DNA of 62,414 nt from an uncultured Treponema sp. (GTDB taxonomy: Bacteria > Spirochaetota > Spirochaetia > Treponematales > Treponemataceae). The position numbers were made by a program, and so were the translations under genes. The stretch lies in NCBI GenBank assembly GCA_937885475.1, contig CAKZZR010000211.1, forward strand, positions 1 through 62,414. Direction: 5' to 3'. Each line of letters begins with the position of its first letter. Position 1 is the stretch's first letter. Positions 34,144 through 41,710 of the stretch are shown here, in pieces. The notes under the pieces are model-generated. The model was not told where the DNA came from. It did no database searches and was given only the letters and a program-made list of their open reading frames with translations.

Positions 34144-34318
34144 ACCTTACTCCATTCTTTATTTGTTTAGTGAATGAAAAGATTATACTACGATAAAGCA
34201 GATTTATCAAAGAAGAAATGAACGGAGTACGACGGCCTCTCCGCACGCAGTGGGGTACTGCTTGCAACCCCAAAGGGACTACTTGTAGCAGCGAAGCTAT
34301 TAAACCCTCGGTACGAAT

Positions 34319-34390
34319 AAAAATCTCAAAAATTCTCCTCTGGTCCCGGTGTTTTCTGGGAGTTAACTCCCAATACAGAATGATTTTTGC
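34319..34390 (+). promoter_or_regulatory. Repeated upstream element, copy 1
   Basis: A 72-bp block nearly identical to 38841-38912, each placed about 65-80 bases before a SUMF1 lipoprotein gene. It contains TCCCGGTGTTTTCTGGGA, which can form a hairpin, and the overlapping palindrome GGGAGTTAACTCCC (34358-34371). The two pairings exclude each other. DNA operator or RNA leader both remain possible. Upstream of it, 34190-34318 shows no gene. Confidence 0.7.
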
Positions 34391-34467
34391 GGCGTAAAAT
34401 AAATTGAAAATAGATGTCGGCAGTCTTTAGGCTTGACCGATAAAACGCAAAGTTTTCAAAGGGAAAA

Positions 34468-36258
34468 ATGATTATGAAAGTAAAATTTAAACTTGCCGTC
34501 TTTGCGCTTGCAGCGGCACTGGCATTCTGTTTTGCTTCGTGCAAGTCAGATACCGAGACGGAATACTTGGACAAAACATATGCCGCAGCCCCTACGTTTA
34601 CCGCAACGGCAAGCGAGGGCGGAGCGGCACCCACAGTGCAAAGCACCAAGTATACGGTTGCCATTACCGTAACAGAAGACACGCTCTTTAAAGCAATAGC
34701 CGTAAAGGATGGTATAGAAAACAGCCCTGTTTCCGTTGGCGCGGTTTCTATTACAGAAAAAATGGTGACCGTTACCAAGGAAGTCGAGGTTGAGAAGGAA
34801 GTTGAAAAAGAAGTACCTGTAGAGGTGCCTGTCGAAGTCCCCTCCGACATGACAAGCCACGATGCTGTTAGCGTGTACCACTACAAGCAGTCAACGAATG
34901 GCATTGGCTATTCAAGGGTTTATTATGAGGAAAACGAGGACGGAACTCAGAAAACAGATGACGAAGGTAAAAGACTTTCTATCGAAACGGCTCAGAGTGT
35001 AGTTGCTGGAACAAAGCTTTCTCGCATTGCAAAAACATTTTACGGCTTTAAAGCAAAAGGCTTGGTAGAAAGCCAACAGGCAGACGGTACTTATGCTGTA
35101 AATGTCTACTACGACAGAAACCTTGTTACAATTGCTGTTACAGGCGGTGTTACAGAAAGCCTTACAGGACTTTATGACACAACCGTTGATGTTTCAAAAA
35201 TTCTTCAAAAAACACCGCAAGGCTATTTTATTTCTGCAATTGACATTCCTTTTAAATTTCCGGCAGAAGACACTACTGGTACAGTTGCTTTTAGTTCAAC
35301 GAATGTAGATAGCACAGATGGCTTTATAAAAATTCCGAAAGGAAGTTTTAAACGCTCTACTGCAACGAAGTCGGAAACTGCAAACTCAAGTAATACTTAT
35401 ACAATTACCCTTACAAAAGACTTTTACATGTGCGAGCACGAGGTAACGCAGGGCGAATGGGAAAAGTATATGTCCTACTACGGAGCGGAAGCAAGTGAAA
35501 CATCATACATGCCAAAAGACAAATATGGAAAGGGCGAAAACTACCCAGTTTATTATGTTAACTGGTACGAGGCGGTAATATACTGCAACCTTTTGAGCAA
35601 GGCAAAAAATCTTACTCCTGTGTATTACATAACCGTTACCGAAAACGAAGAAAGCGTAAAAAAGACAGATCCAGCTGACTGGGCGAGCATAGAAGGCACA
35701 AATATTGTAAAGACCGACGACGGAAAGTATTACTACAACGCAAAAGTAGCCAGCACCAAACTTGACTACACAGGAGAAGAGAACACAGACGGAGGAATCC
35801 AATTTGACACGACCGCAAACGGGTACAGGCTACCGACGGAAGCAGAGTGGGAATATGCCGCGCTCGGTAGTTACAAGGACAACGCAAACTGGAACGGCTA
35901 TGGCGACAGCTCAAACACGGATGCCCATGTATTTGCCGGCTATGATGGAACTAACGCAGACGAAGTTGAAAGATATGTATGGTATGATAACTCAAGTTAT
36001 AAACTTCTCGAAGCAAAGAACAGGTTGCCTAACAGCTACGGACTTTATGATATGGTTGGAAATGTAAGCGAATGGTGCTATGATTGGAAAGGAGATTATC
36101 CAACCAACGCAGAAACTGACCCGCTTGGTTCTTCGACAGGTGAATACCGTATATTCCGTGGTAGCGGATCTTCTGAATCTGTGGCTCGCCGCGGTAATAA
36201 CTATACATATTACCGCTCTTATGGCATAGGTCTAAGACTTGTTCGCTCTGCGGAGTAA
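34468..36258 (+). CDS. SUMF1-fold lipoprotein
   Basis: 596 residues with a lipoprotein signal ending FASC. An N-terminal beta domain resembles the chitobiase C-terminal type, followed by a charged stalk (KEVEVEKEVEKEVPVE) and a YYDR-containing repeat domain. From about residue 310 the SUMF1/FGE-sulfatase fold follows: FYMCEHEVTQGEWEKYM, YPVYYVNWYEAVIYCN, GYRLPTEAEWEYAA and LYDMVGNVSEWCYDW, ending FRGSGSSESVARRGNNYTYY and GIGLRLVR. No catalytic cysteine pattern of true sulfatase-activating enzymes is evident, so a binding role at the surface is likelier. The C-terminus has the look of a variable region of diversity-generating retroelement proteins. Confidence 0.82.
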   Translation: MIMKVKFKLAVFALAAALAFCFASCKSDTETEYLDKTYAAAPTFTATASEGGAAPTVQSTKYTVAITVTEDTLFKAIAVKDGIENSPVSVGAVSITEKMVTVTKEVEVEKEVEKEVPVEVPVEVPSDMTSHDAVSVYHYKQSTNGIGYSRVYYEENEDGTQKTDDEGKRLSIETAQSVVAGTKLSRIAKTFYGFKAKGLVESQQADGTYAVNVYYDRNLVTIAVTGGVTESLTGLYDTTVDVSKILQKTPQGYFISAIDIPFKFPAEDTTGTVAFSSTNVDSTDGFIKIPKGSFKRSTATKSETANSSNTYTITLTKDFYMCEHEVTQGEWEKYMSYYGAEASETSYMPKDKYGKGENYPVYYVNWYEAVIYCNLLSKAKNLTPVYYITVTENEESVKKTDPADWASIEGTNIVKTDDGKYYYNAKVASTKLDYTGEENTDGGIQFDTTANGYRLPTEAEWEYAALGSYKDNANWNGYGDSSNTDAHVFAGYDGTNADEVERYVWYDNSSYKLLEAKNRLPNSYGLYDMVGNVSEWCYDWKGDYPTNAETDPLGSSTGEYRIFRGSGSSESVARRGNNYTYYRSYGIGLRLVRSAE

Positions 36259-36308
36259 ATAAAGAGACTAAAACACAGTTAACAAAAATTACAATATTCC
36301 TTACAGCT

Positions 36309-36324
36309 TTGCAGTTGTCTGCAA
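36309..36324 (+). repeat. Hairpin after the SUMF1 gene
   Basis: TTGCAG and CTGCAA pair around a TTGT loop, about 50 bases after the stop codon. A short stem of this size just past a variable region is a known feature of diversity-generating retroelement targets; it could also be unrelated. Confidence 0.5.
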
Positions 36325-36359
36325 GCCTGTGGGGAACCTCATAACAGGAGAAAAGAAAT

Positions 36360-36740
36360 ATGGATAAAATTATCGTAATATATGGTGACAGTAATGTTGG
36401 TAAGACAACAGTAATAAATGAAATCTTTGATGCACTCGTAAATAATAAGAAAATTCCAAAACAGCAAGCAGGTGCCAATAAAAACGACTTCACTGCTGTT
36501 TTACAGTTAAACGGCAAGCATATCGCAATAAATTCAATGGGCGACATAAAATATCATGTGGATTCCTGCATACAGCAGTTTGCAAGCTGTGATGTTTTTA
36601 TAACGGCATACAATAAAAAATTCGTGAACATAGGCTCTTCTTGGCTGGACAACGCAAATGTCATTTATAAAGTTCCCAAAACCGCCCCTACAAATGCAGA
36701 TAATCAGTTTGTAAGGCAAAAGGTTATTTCGTTGATATAG
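36360..36740 (+). CDS. Small P-loop NTPase-like protein
   Basis: 126 residues. VIYGDSNVGKTTVINEIF at the start is a clear Walker A, and the following strands (FTAVLQLNGKHIAINSMG) suggest a G-protein or kinase-like sheet, but the protein is short for either. An AGGAG site precedes the ATG. It follows the SUMF1 gene by 100 bases on the same strand. No switch motifs are certain. Substrate and role unknown. Confidence 0.7.
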   Translation: MDKIIVIYGDSNVGKTTVINEIFDALVNNKKIPKQQAGANKNDFTAVLQLNGKHIAINSMGDIKYHVDSCIQQFASCDVFITAYNKKFVNIGSSWLDNANVIYKVPKTAPTNADNQFVRQKVISLI

Positions 36741-36789
36741 TTTTTACAGCGGATTGCCAAGAACATTAGTTGACATCTGCTGTAAAACA

Positions 36790-36829
36790 CCTAATAAAAA
36801 TTCGTAATATTTTACGAATTTTTATTAGG
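36790..36829 (+). promoter_or_regulatory. 40-bp palindrome before the Phd-like gene
   Basis: CCTAATAAAAATTCGTAA (36790-36807) is perfectly inverted after a TATT loop. It ends five bases before the antitoxin ATG and is the size and position of an autoregulatory operator of a Phd-type antitoxin; an RNA hairpin hiding the start is also possible. Confidence 0.6.
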
Positions 36830-36834
36830 CATTT

Positions 36835-37080
36835 ATGATTGCAATAAAACCTGTTTCCGACTTAAGAAATTATAATGAAGTTTTGCAGGATGTAGCGGAC
36901 GAGTCTCCCGTTTTTCTTACCAAGAACGGAAGAGGCTGTTATGCAGTCATAACAATAAAAGACTACGAAAGGCTTTCAGCTACAAATGCTTTATTCTTCG
37001 AGCTTAAGAAAGGGGAAGATTCTGCAAAAGCCAAAGGCTGGCTTAGCGCAAAAGATGTTCGCACAATGGCAGGGCTTTGA
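36835..37080 (+). CDS. Phd/YefM-type antitoxin without a working toxin
   Basis: 81 residues. VSDLRNYNEVLQDVADE, PVFLTKNGRGCYAVITIKDYERL is a clear Phd/YefM domain, followed by an acidic helix (ALFFELKKGEDSAKAKG). The stop TGA overlaps an ATG that starts a damaged ParE-like frame, the usual arrangement for a complete pair. Only the antitoxin side is intact, so it could neutralise related toxins or merely persist as relic. A 40-bp palindrome lies just upstream. Confidence 0.8.
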   Translation: MIAIKPVSDLRNYNEVLQDVADESPVFLTKNGRGCYAVITIKDYERLSATNALFFELKKGEDSAKAKGWLSAKDVRTMAGL

Positions 37081-37190
37081 TGTTTGAGGTAATGGTTTCT
37101 CCATAGGCGGCAGAAGATTTGCTTGAAATCAAAAGCTACATCGAAAACGAATTACAGAATCCTGTTTGGAAAAGAAGAATGCTAAATTAA
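37080..37190 (+). pseudogene. ParE-like toxin remnant
   Basis: Starts MFEVMVSP, then a TAG as codon 9, then AAEDLLEIKSYIENELQNP, the typical ParE N-terminal helices, ending at a TAA after nine unrelated codons. The C-terminal half of the toxin is absent. The gene is therefore broken twice, by a nonsense codon and by deletion. Confidence 0.7.
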
Positions 37191-37243
37191 CCGATACATA
37201 AAAACACATCTGTTGCAAAGCTGGTGGACAGAAGCTTGCGTCG

Positions 37244-37387
37244 TTACTCCAGCGAATTTTTGTCCAGCAGAAATTCCTTTTCTCCCATAATCAAAATGCC
37301 GTTTTCATCGTAGCGGGGCTTTGCCGTTTTTTCAACGAGCAGTATTTTCTTAAATGAATCATTGGTCTTTAGAAACGGTCTGAATTT
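37244..37387 (-). pseudogene. DUF4143 ATPase remnant, 3' end
   Basis: An open stretch without start (KFRPFLKTNDSFKKILLVEK, then GILIMGEKEFLLDKNSLE) ending at a TAA at 37244-37246. The SFKKI..V and FLLD..SL blocks are those at the end of many DUF4143 ATPases. The matching upstream part lies at 38656-38745, so an AbiE-bearing segment has split the gene. Confidence 0.55.
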
Positions 37388-37936
37388 TTAATTCACTAAT
37401 CCAATTTTTTCTAACAGATTTTCAATCTTTTCTAACGTTTGCTCAAATGAAATCTCAGAAGCGTAGGGCATTTTTTTAGTGTATGATTTCCATTGAGCAG
37501 ATAAGTTTTTCGATTCTTTCATTGCAGAAATAATTTTTGAGATTTTTGTTAAAGCAATTTCACTTTTTCTGTGCTTACAAGTTAGTTCAAGGGCAGTTTT
37601 TAAACTTTCAAAATTTATCGTTTTCGCACTCAAAGCATACACATCATAAAAATCACGCGGTCGTGTTGTCGTTATATTCCTAGAGAGGATTGTTTCCAGT
37701 TTTTCTGCAAGTACGGTTTCAAGCGGATAAGAAAAAAGTAAAAAGTGCTCATCATCAAAAATCTTTGAAAACGAATGTTCTTTTGCAGGCGGAAAAATGC
37801 TATCGCCTGTTGTAATGTCAATTGTCAAAGTGTTGTGAATCTTTTCGTAATCAACAATCAAAAAAGCCCTAAAACCCTGGTATTCATCGTCTTCTCGAAT
37901 CGGAGCAACTCTATCTAACCGAAACGAAAAATCATC
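37388..37936 (-). pseudogene. AbiEii-like nucleotidyltransferase, N-terminus missing
   Basis: Codons are open from 37936, just after a TAA, to a stop at 37388. The protein reads DDFSFRLDRVAPIREDDEYQG, then IHNTLTIDITTGD, YPLETVLAEKLETI and RPRDFYDVYALS, the middle and end of AbiEii. The first 90-100 residues, which carry the nucleotidyltransferase GS..D..D motif, are missing. A TTG at 37861 could start a shorter product, but a catalytically active enzyme is unlikely. The AbiEi gene upstream is intact. Confidence 0.72.
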
Positions 37937-37965
37937 TTAATTGCATTGCGTTGTCGGTTATCATT

Positions 37966-38547
37966 TTATTGAATAGCCTCCAGATATGGTAAAATTCTTT
38001 TTTCTACACAAAACATCTTGGCAAATTCCATTAGGAGCAGGACATCTTTTTCTTTTGATTTCATATATGCTTGTAAGGCAGGAACAAAACGCTCTTTGTT
38101 TAGTTCCGAAGGCTTATGCAAAAGCTCGCATAAAGTCCGTTCGATATTGTAAACCTTCAAATTATTCCCTAATTCGGATTTTGCAATAATAATTCCTTTC
38201 TCAAAAGTTTCTTTTGCAACGTGCTTAACATCATAGTTTTTAGAAAGCGTTTTTGAAACATATCCATGAGGCACAGAAAGCGTATAGACAAAAGGAACTT
38301 GGTCTGAATATCCGGTCAAAAAAAGAGCTGTTTCATGAGAAAATATCGCTTTTGGGCAAAGCATCTGTGTTATAAAAAGCTCATCTGGAATTACATCTTT
38401 TAAAGCATATAGGCCATAACGAACTTTTTGTATTTCGCCATTTTTCAGCAATTCCTGTATTTGCCAGCGAGAAATACCGTTTTCTCTGGCAGTTTTAGAA
38501 GTGAAATAACCATTAGTCTGTTCTGCAAGCTCTTTTATCAACATCAA
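37966..38547 (-). CDS. AbiEi-family antitoxin/regulator
   Basis: 193 residues, normal for AbiEi. The N-terminal winged helix (TNGYFTSKTARENGISRWQIQELLKNGEIQKVRYGLYAL, recognisable by YFTSKTARENGI) binds DNA, and the C-terminal domain contains VYNIERTLCELLHKPS. AbiEi represses and neutralises the AbiEii toxin in type IV toxin-antitoxin systems with anti-phage effect. Here the toxin partner downstream is truncated, so this gene is an orphan. Confidence 0.78.
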   Translation of the reverse strand: MMLIKELAEQTNGYFTSKTARENGISRWQIQELLKNGEIQKVRYGLYALKDVIPDELFITQMLCPKAIFSHETALFLTGYSDQVPFVYTLSVPHGYVSKTLSKNYDVKHVAKETFEKGIIIAKSELGNNLKVYNIERTLCELLHKPSELNKERFVPALQAYMKSKEKDVLLLMEFAKMFCVEKRILPYLEAIQ

Positions 38548-38590
38548 CTTATACTATAAGATTTTTAATTTATTGTATAGGTTGTAAGCT

Positions 38591-38668
38591 TTATTTCTGC
38601 TCAATAAATCCAATTTCCTTTTGTGTCAGACTGTAAAATTCATATGCTTTGTGGTCTATTTCTTTTTC
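38591..38668 (-). pseudogene. C-terminal fragment of a DNA-modification enzyme
   Basis: An open stretch ending at a TAA at 38591-38593 reads HKAYEFYSLTQKEIGFIEQK, which fits the final residues (xxYELYGLTxEEIxxVE) seen in type IIG/III-like DNA methylase-restriction proteins. No start and no other part remains. It touches the upstream DUF4143 fragment in the same direction. Confidence 0.4.
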
Positions 38669-38745
38669 TGTTGCATTTTTTTGAGTCGGGAATGCTGTAT
38701 GTAAAAGTGATTGCTAGCAAGGTTCGCCACAAAGTCAATCTCCAT
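38656..38745 (-). pseudogene. DUF4143 ATPase remnant, middle part
   Basis: MEIDFVANLASNHFYIQ is the x-EIDFVA.....YIQ block near the end of DUF4143 ATPases. The next residues fit the family in a neighbouring frame (TAFPTQKNATEKE), so at least one frameshift has occurred. It joins logically to the fragment at 37244-37387. Further upstream, 38760-38840 is probably more of the same gene but too damaged to read. The intervening AbiE genes are an insertion. Confidence 0.5.
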
Positions 38746-38840
38746 TACGCCCTACTTTGGAAAAGTACCGCTTACGGCAAAAATCCAAAGTGGTTTTATG
38801 ATTATTCAGCGATTTTGCCAAGTTTTTATAAATGATGATA

Positions 38841-38912
38841 AAAAATCTCAAAAAATTCTCCTCTACTCCCGGTGTTTTCTGGGAGTCAGCTCCCTATACA
38901 GAACATATTTTG
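38841..38912 (+). promoter_or_regulatory. Repeated upstream element, copy 2
   Basis: Matches 34319-34390. CTCCC (38866-38870), GGGAG (38881-38885) and CTCCC (38890-38894) can pair in two exclusive ways. After it, both copies share TTTTGC, an A-rich stretch and ATGTCGG before the lipoprotein gene. Confidence 0.7.
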
Positions 38913-38975
38913 CAATAGAAAATAATAAATATAAAAAATTATGTCGGAGGACGGTAAACTCAGGAGGATTTCTTA

Positions 38976-40196
38976 ATGAAAAAGACAAAATATTTGATGG
39001 CAATTTTTGTATGCCTGTCGCTTATAGGAACGGTTTCGTGCGGTAAAAAGAACGGCGCAAGCGGTCAGAAGGAAAAAGCATCGGCGGCTACAAAATCATC
39101 AAAGAACGCAAAGTATGCGACCGGGCTTGATACAATAAGTGTTTCTGGCGGGGAATTTGAAGCTCCTGTCTATGGCTGGAAATGCGACATCCGTGGTTGG
39201 AAAAAGAGGTCGGATGACAAGAGCCATACAGTTTCTGTAAAGAATTTTCAGATTGCTACAACAGAAACAACGTATGAAACCTGGTACGAAGTGCTGAAAT
39301 GGGCTACTGATGAAAAACGCGGCGACAATCGCTATCGTTTTATAAATTCAGGAAAAGAAGGCATGGAAGAAACAGAAGGAACTGTGCCTGACAAGAATAA
39401 GAATCATCCTGTAACAAGCATCTCTTGGGAAACTGCAATTGTATGGTGCAACGCACTTTCTGAGAAGGCAGGCTTTGAGCCAGTATATTACCTTGACGGA
39501 GCGGTATTGCGCGATGAGAAAAAACTGAACGCTATCCAAACCGGAGCAAACACCTGGGACAACAATACTACAGTGGAATCCACGGTAAATGGGCTTAAGG
39601 GCAATTTATCAGAAGAAAGCATCAAGAACGCAGCCTCAAAAGAAGTTCCAATATATGCAAAATTACGCATTGATGAAAGCAAGAACGGTTTCAGGCTTCC
39701 AACGGCTTACGAATGGGTGTATGCAGCTCGTGGCGGAAAACCTGATGGCTATGACTGGGACATGGACTATGCCGGAAGCGACACCGCAAGCGAAGTTGGC
39801 TGGTTCAATGAAGAATGCGGCTGGATGAAGGAAATTAATGATTTGAATGAATTCTCACCTGCGTACGGAACAAAGCCTGTAGCAAAGAAGAAAAAGAATT
39901 CCCTTGGTCTGTATGATATGAGCGGCAACGTAAAAGAATGGACGAACACATTGTTTTTCGACATAGGCGCAGATTACAGTTCCGGCAGCATTTATATGAG
40001 CGCGTATGTTGCAGGCGGAGAATGGAAAAGAGGTGCAGCCGATACTTATTCAAAAATCAGCCTGGAAAAATCATATTATGAAGTCGCAGGTGAATCATGG
40101 GGTGGCACATACTCATCTGTAAATGCGGAAGATTCTCGCATAGATACAAAGAAAGACAATACGATTGGTTTCAGAGTAGCGCGCACTGTAGAATAA
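38976..40196 (+). CDS. SUMF1-fold lipoprotein
   Basis: 406 residues with a lipoprotein signal ending TVSC and AGGAGG before the ATG. After a lysine-rich linker the SUMF1/FGE-like fold starts: DTISVSGGEFEAPVYGW, FQIATTETTYETWYEVL, HPVTSISWETAIVWCNAL, GFRLPTAYEWVYAARGG, LYDMSGNVKEWTN and IGFRVART. The proposed binding surface differs from the first SUMF1 protein and no repeats or variable-looking C-terminus are evident. Both genes share the same upstream element, so they are probably expressed under one control as surface lipoproteins. Confidence 0.82.
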   Translation: MKKTKYLMAIFVCLSLIGTVSCGKKNGASGQKEKASAATKSSKNAKYATGLDTISVSGGEFEAPVYGWKCDIRGWKKRSDDKSHTVSVKNFQIATTETTYETWYEVLKWATDEKRGDNRYRFINSGKEGMEETEGTVPDKNKNHPVTSISWETAIVWCNALSEKAGFEPVYYLDGAVLRDEKKLNAIQTGANTWDNNTTVESTVNGLKGNLSEESIKNAASKEVPIYAKLRIDESKNGFRLPTAYEWVYAARGGKPDGYDWDMDYAGSDTASEVGWFNEECGWMKEINDLNEFSPAYGTKPVAKKKKNSLGLYDMSGNVKEWTNTLFFDIGADYSSGSIYMSAYVAGGEWKRGAADTYSKISLEKSYYEVAGESWGGTYSSVNAEDSRIDTKKDNTIGFRVARTVE

Positions 40197-40353
40197 ATTC
40201 CCTCAAAAATTCCAAAAAATTTCAGTAATGCTGATTGATTGCTTAAAGCTTTAATCGGCATTGCTGAATGAAAAATCGAAATTCAGGTTATATCCCCAAA
40301 TAGTAAAGATTTTGCTTACTTTATCTTTTGATGGTTAAATTTAGTGTCCTTTG

Positions 40354-40362
40354 TGCTATAAT
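40354..40362 (+). promoter_or_regulatory. Extended -10 of the response regulator gene, leaderless
   Basis: TGCTATAAT ends at 40362 and the ATG is at 40368, so transcription should start at or next to the start codon. No Shine-Dalgarno is present and no good -35 at normal spacing. Confidence 0.55.
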
Positions 40363-40367
40363 GTCTT

Positions 40368-41072
40368 ATGCGCCAGAACATAATTCTTGTAGACGACCAT
40401 CCGCTTGTGCTGAAGGGAATCAAAAACTGGATAGAAACTCATTCGCATTTTGAGGTGCCGCTTATTGCACGCACCTTTGAAGAGTGCTCTGCGCTGGAGG
40501 AACGTTTTGGCTCTAATTTTAACGGGAGGGAGTACAACCGTATAGATAACCCCGCCCAAGGGCTGAATCCTTCAGATTTTGTTGCTATCGTGGATATTTC
40601 GTTTAAGCCGTCCGTTCCACCGGGGCTTCCTTCCGTGCATGAAGAAAACCAGGGCTTTGAGATTATCCGCAGTTTTACCGCGTTTGGCATTCCCTGCATT
40701 GCTTTTTCCAGCCACGACTCCGGCGGTTATGTTGAACGCGCGATGAGTGCGGAAATCGGTGCAAAGGGATTTGTGTCAAAAACTGCCGATGAGACTATTC
40801 TGCTTGCGGCAATCACATCTGTTTCAAACGGCGGAACTTACATTCAGGCGGAGCTTGTTACGGATTTTATTGAGGTGCGCGACATTGCCCAGACCTTTAC
40901 CGCAAAAGAAAAATCCGTTGCGGATGCCATTACGCTTTACAACACAAACGCGCAGGTTGCCGCCGCCCTTAACATCAGCGAAAAAACTGTTGTGAACTAC
41001 CTTACCATTTTGTACGACAAAGCCGGCGTGCAGAACAAAACGCAGTTCCTTGAAAAAATGGGACGGATATAA
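40368..41072 (+). CDS. LuxR-type response regulator
   Basis: 234 residues. The receiver begins IILVDDHPLVLKGI (acidic pair DD), has VAIVDISF as the phospho-acceptor strand and AKGFVSKTA with the conserved lysine. A proline-rich insert of about 30 residues lies before the phospho-acceptor, unusual for the family. The output domain (FTAKEKSVADAITLYNTNAQVAAALNISEKTVVNYL, recognisable by NISEKTVVNYL) is LuxR-like DNA binding. It leads an operon with a membrane protein and the kinase that should activate it. Confidence 0.88.
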   Translation: MRQNIILVDDHPLVLKGIKNWIETHSHFEVPLIARTFEECSALEERFGSNFNGREYNRIDNPAQGLNPSDFVAIVDISFKPSVPPGLPSVHEENQGFEIIRSFTAFGIPCIAFSSHDSGGYVERAMSAEIGAKGFVSKTADETILLAAITSVSNGGTYIQAELVTDFIEVRDIAQTFTAKEKSVADAITLYNTNAQVAAALNISEKTVVNYLTILYDKAGVQNKTQFLEKMGRI

Positions 41073-41086
41073 CGGACGGAAACATT

Positions 41087-41710
41087 ATGAAACGCTTTTT
41101 CAAAACCGCGCTGCTTTGCATAATACTGAACATCACGCTTTCATTGCTGAGCGGAGCCATTATGCCGTCAATTTTCTTAGATACCGTGTTCACCGTGGCA
41201 ATCACCTTTTATTGCGGACTTGTGCCGGGACTTGTTGTGGCAGCAACATACAATCCCATTATGACAGTGCTGCGTTCGCTTCTTGCAGGCGGAACTGGAA
41301 CGGCTAGCGGCGGCATTTTTTATTATGATTTTTTGTATGCACTTTGCGGCATTTTCATCGTGATTGTAACGTGGGCTTTTTCGCGCAACAAAAAGGAGTT
41401 TTATTTTTCAAAAAGCGTAACACTGCTTTACCTTTTGATTATCGCGTTTCTTTCCGCATTCATTTCAAGCTTTGCCGCAAGCGCGCTCGATGCCTTTGTT
41501 CGTCCGCTTTTCAAAACTCATTCCGATTTTTCCGCCGTGGACTATTTTGCGCTCGCATTCCAAAAGATGAAGTTCAATGCGTTCCTTTCCTACCTTCTGC
41601 CCCGAATCCCCATTACGATTCTTGACCGCCTGATTTCAACATTCGCAGGCTTTGGCATTTACCGCCTTGCAGAAAAATTTGAGCGCATGGTACAAGGAGG
41701 CAAAGAATGA
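41087..41710 (+). CDS. Integral membrane protein, possible sensor subunit
   Basis: 207 residues with about six membrane segments (ALLCIILNITLSLLSGAIMP, VFTVAITFYCGLVPGLVVAA, FFYYDFLYALCGIFIVIV-like, LLYLLIIAFLSAFISSF). FLDTVFTVAIT and the small-residue-rich helices recall ECF transporter S-components. It overlaps the kinase start by four bases and lies between regulator and kinase, which suggests that it senses a ligand for the kinase. That is inferred from position. Confidence 0.65.
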   Translation: MKRFFKTALLCIILNITLSLLSGAIMPSIFLDTVFTVAITFYCGLVPGLVVAATYNPIMTVLRSLLAGGTGTASGGIFYYDFLYALCGIFIVIVTWAFSRNKKEFYFSKSVTLLYLLIIAFLSAFISSFAASALDAFVRPLFKTHSDFSAVDYFALAFQKMKFNAFLSYLLPRIPITILDRLISTFAGFGIYRLAEKFERMVQGGKE

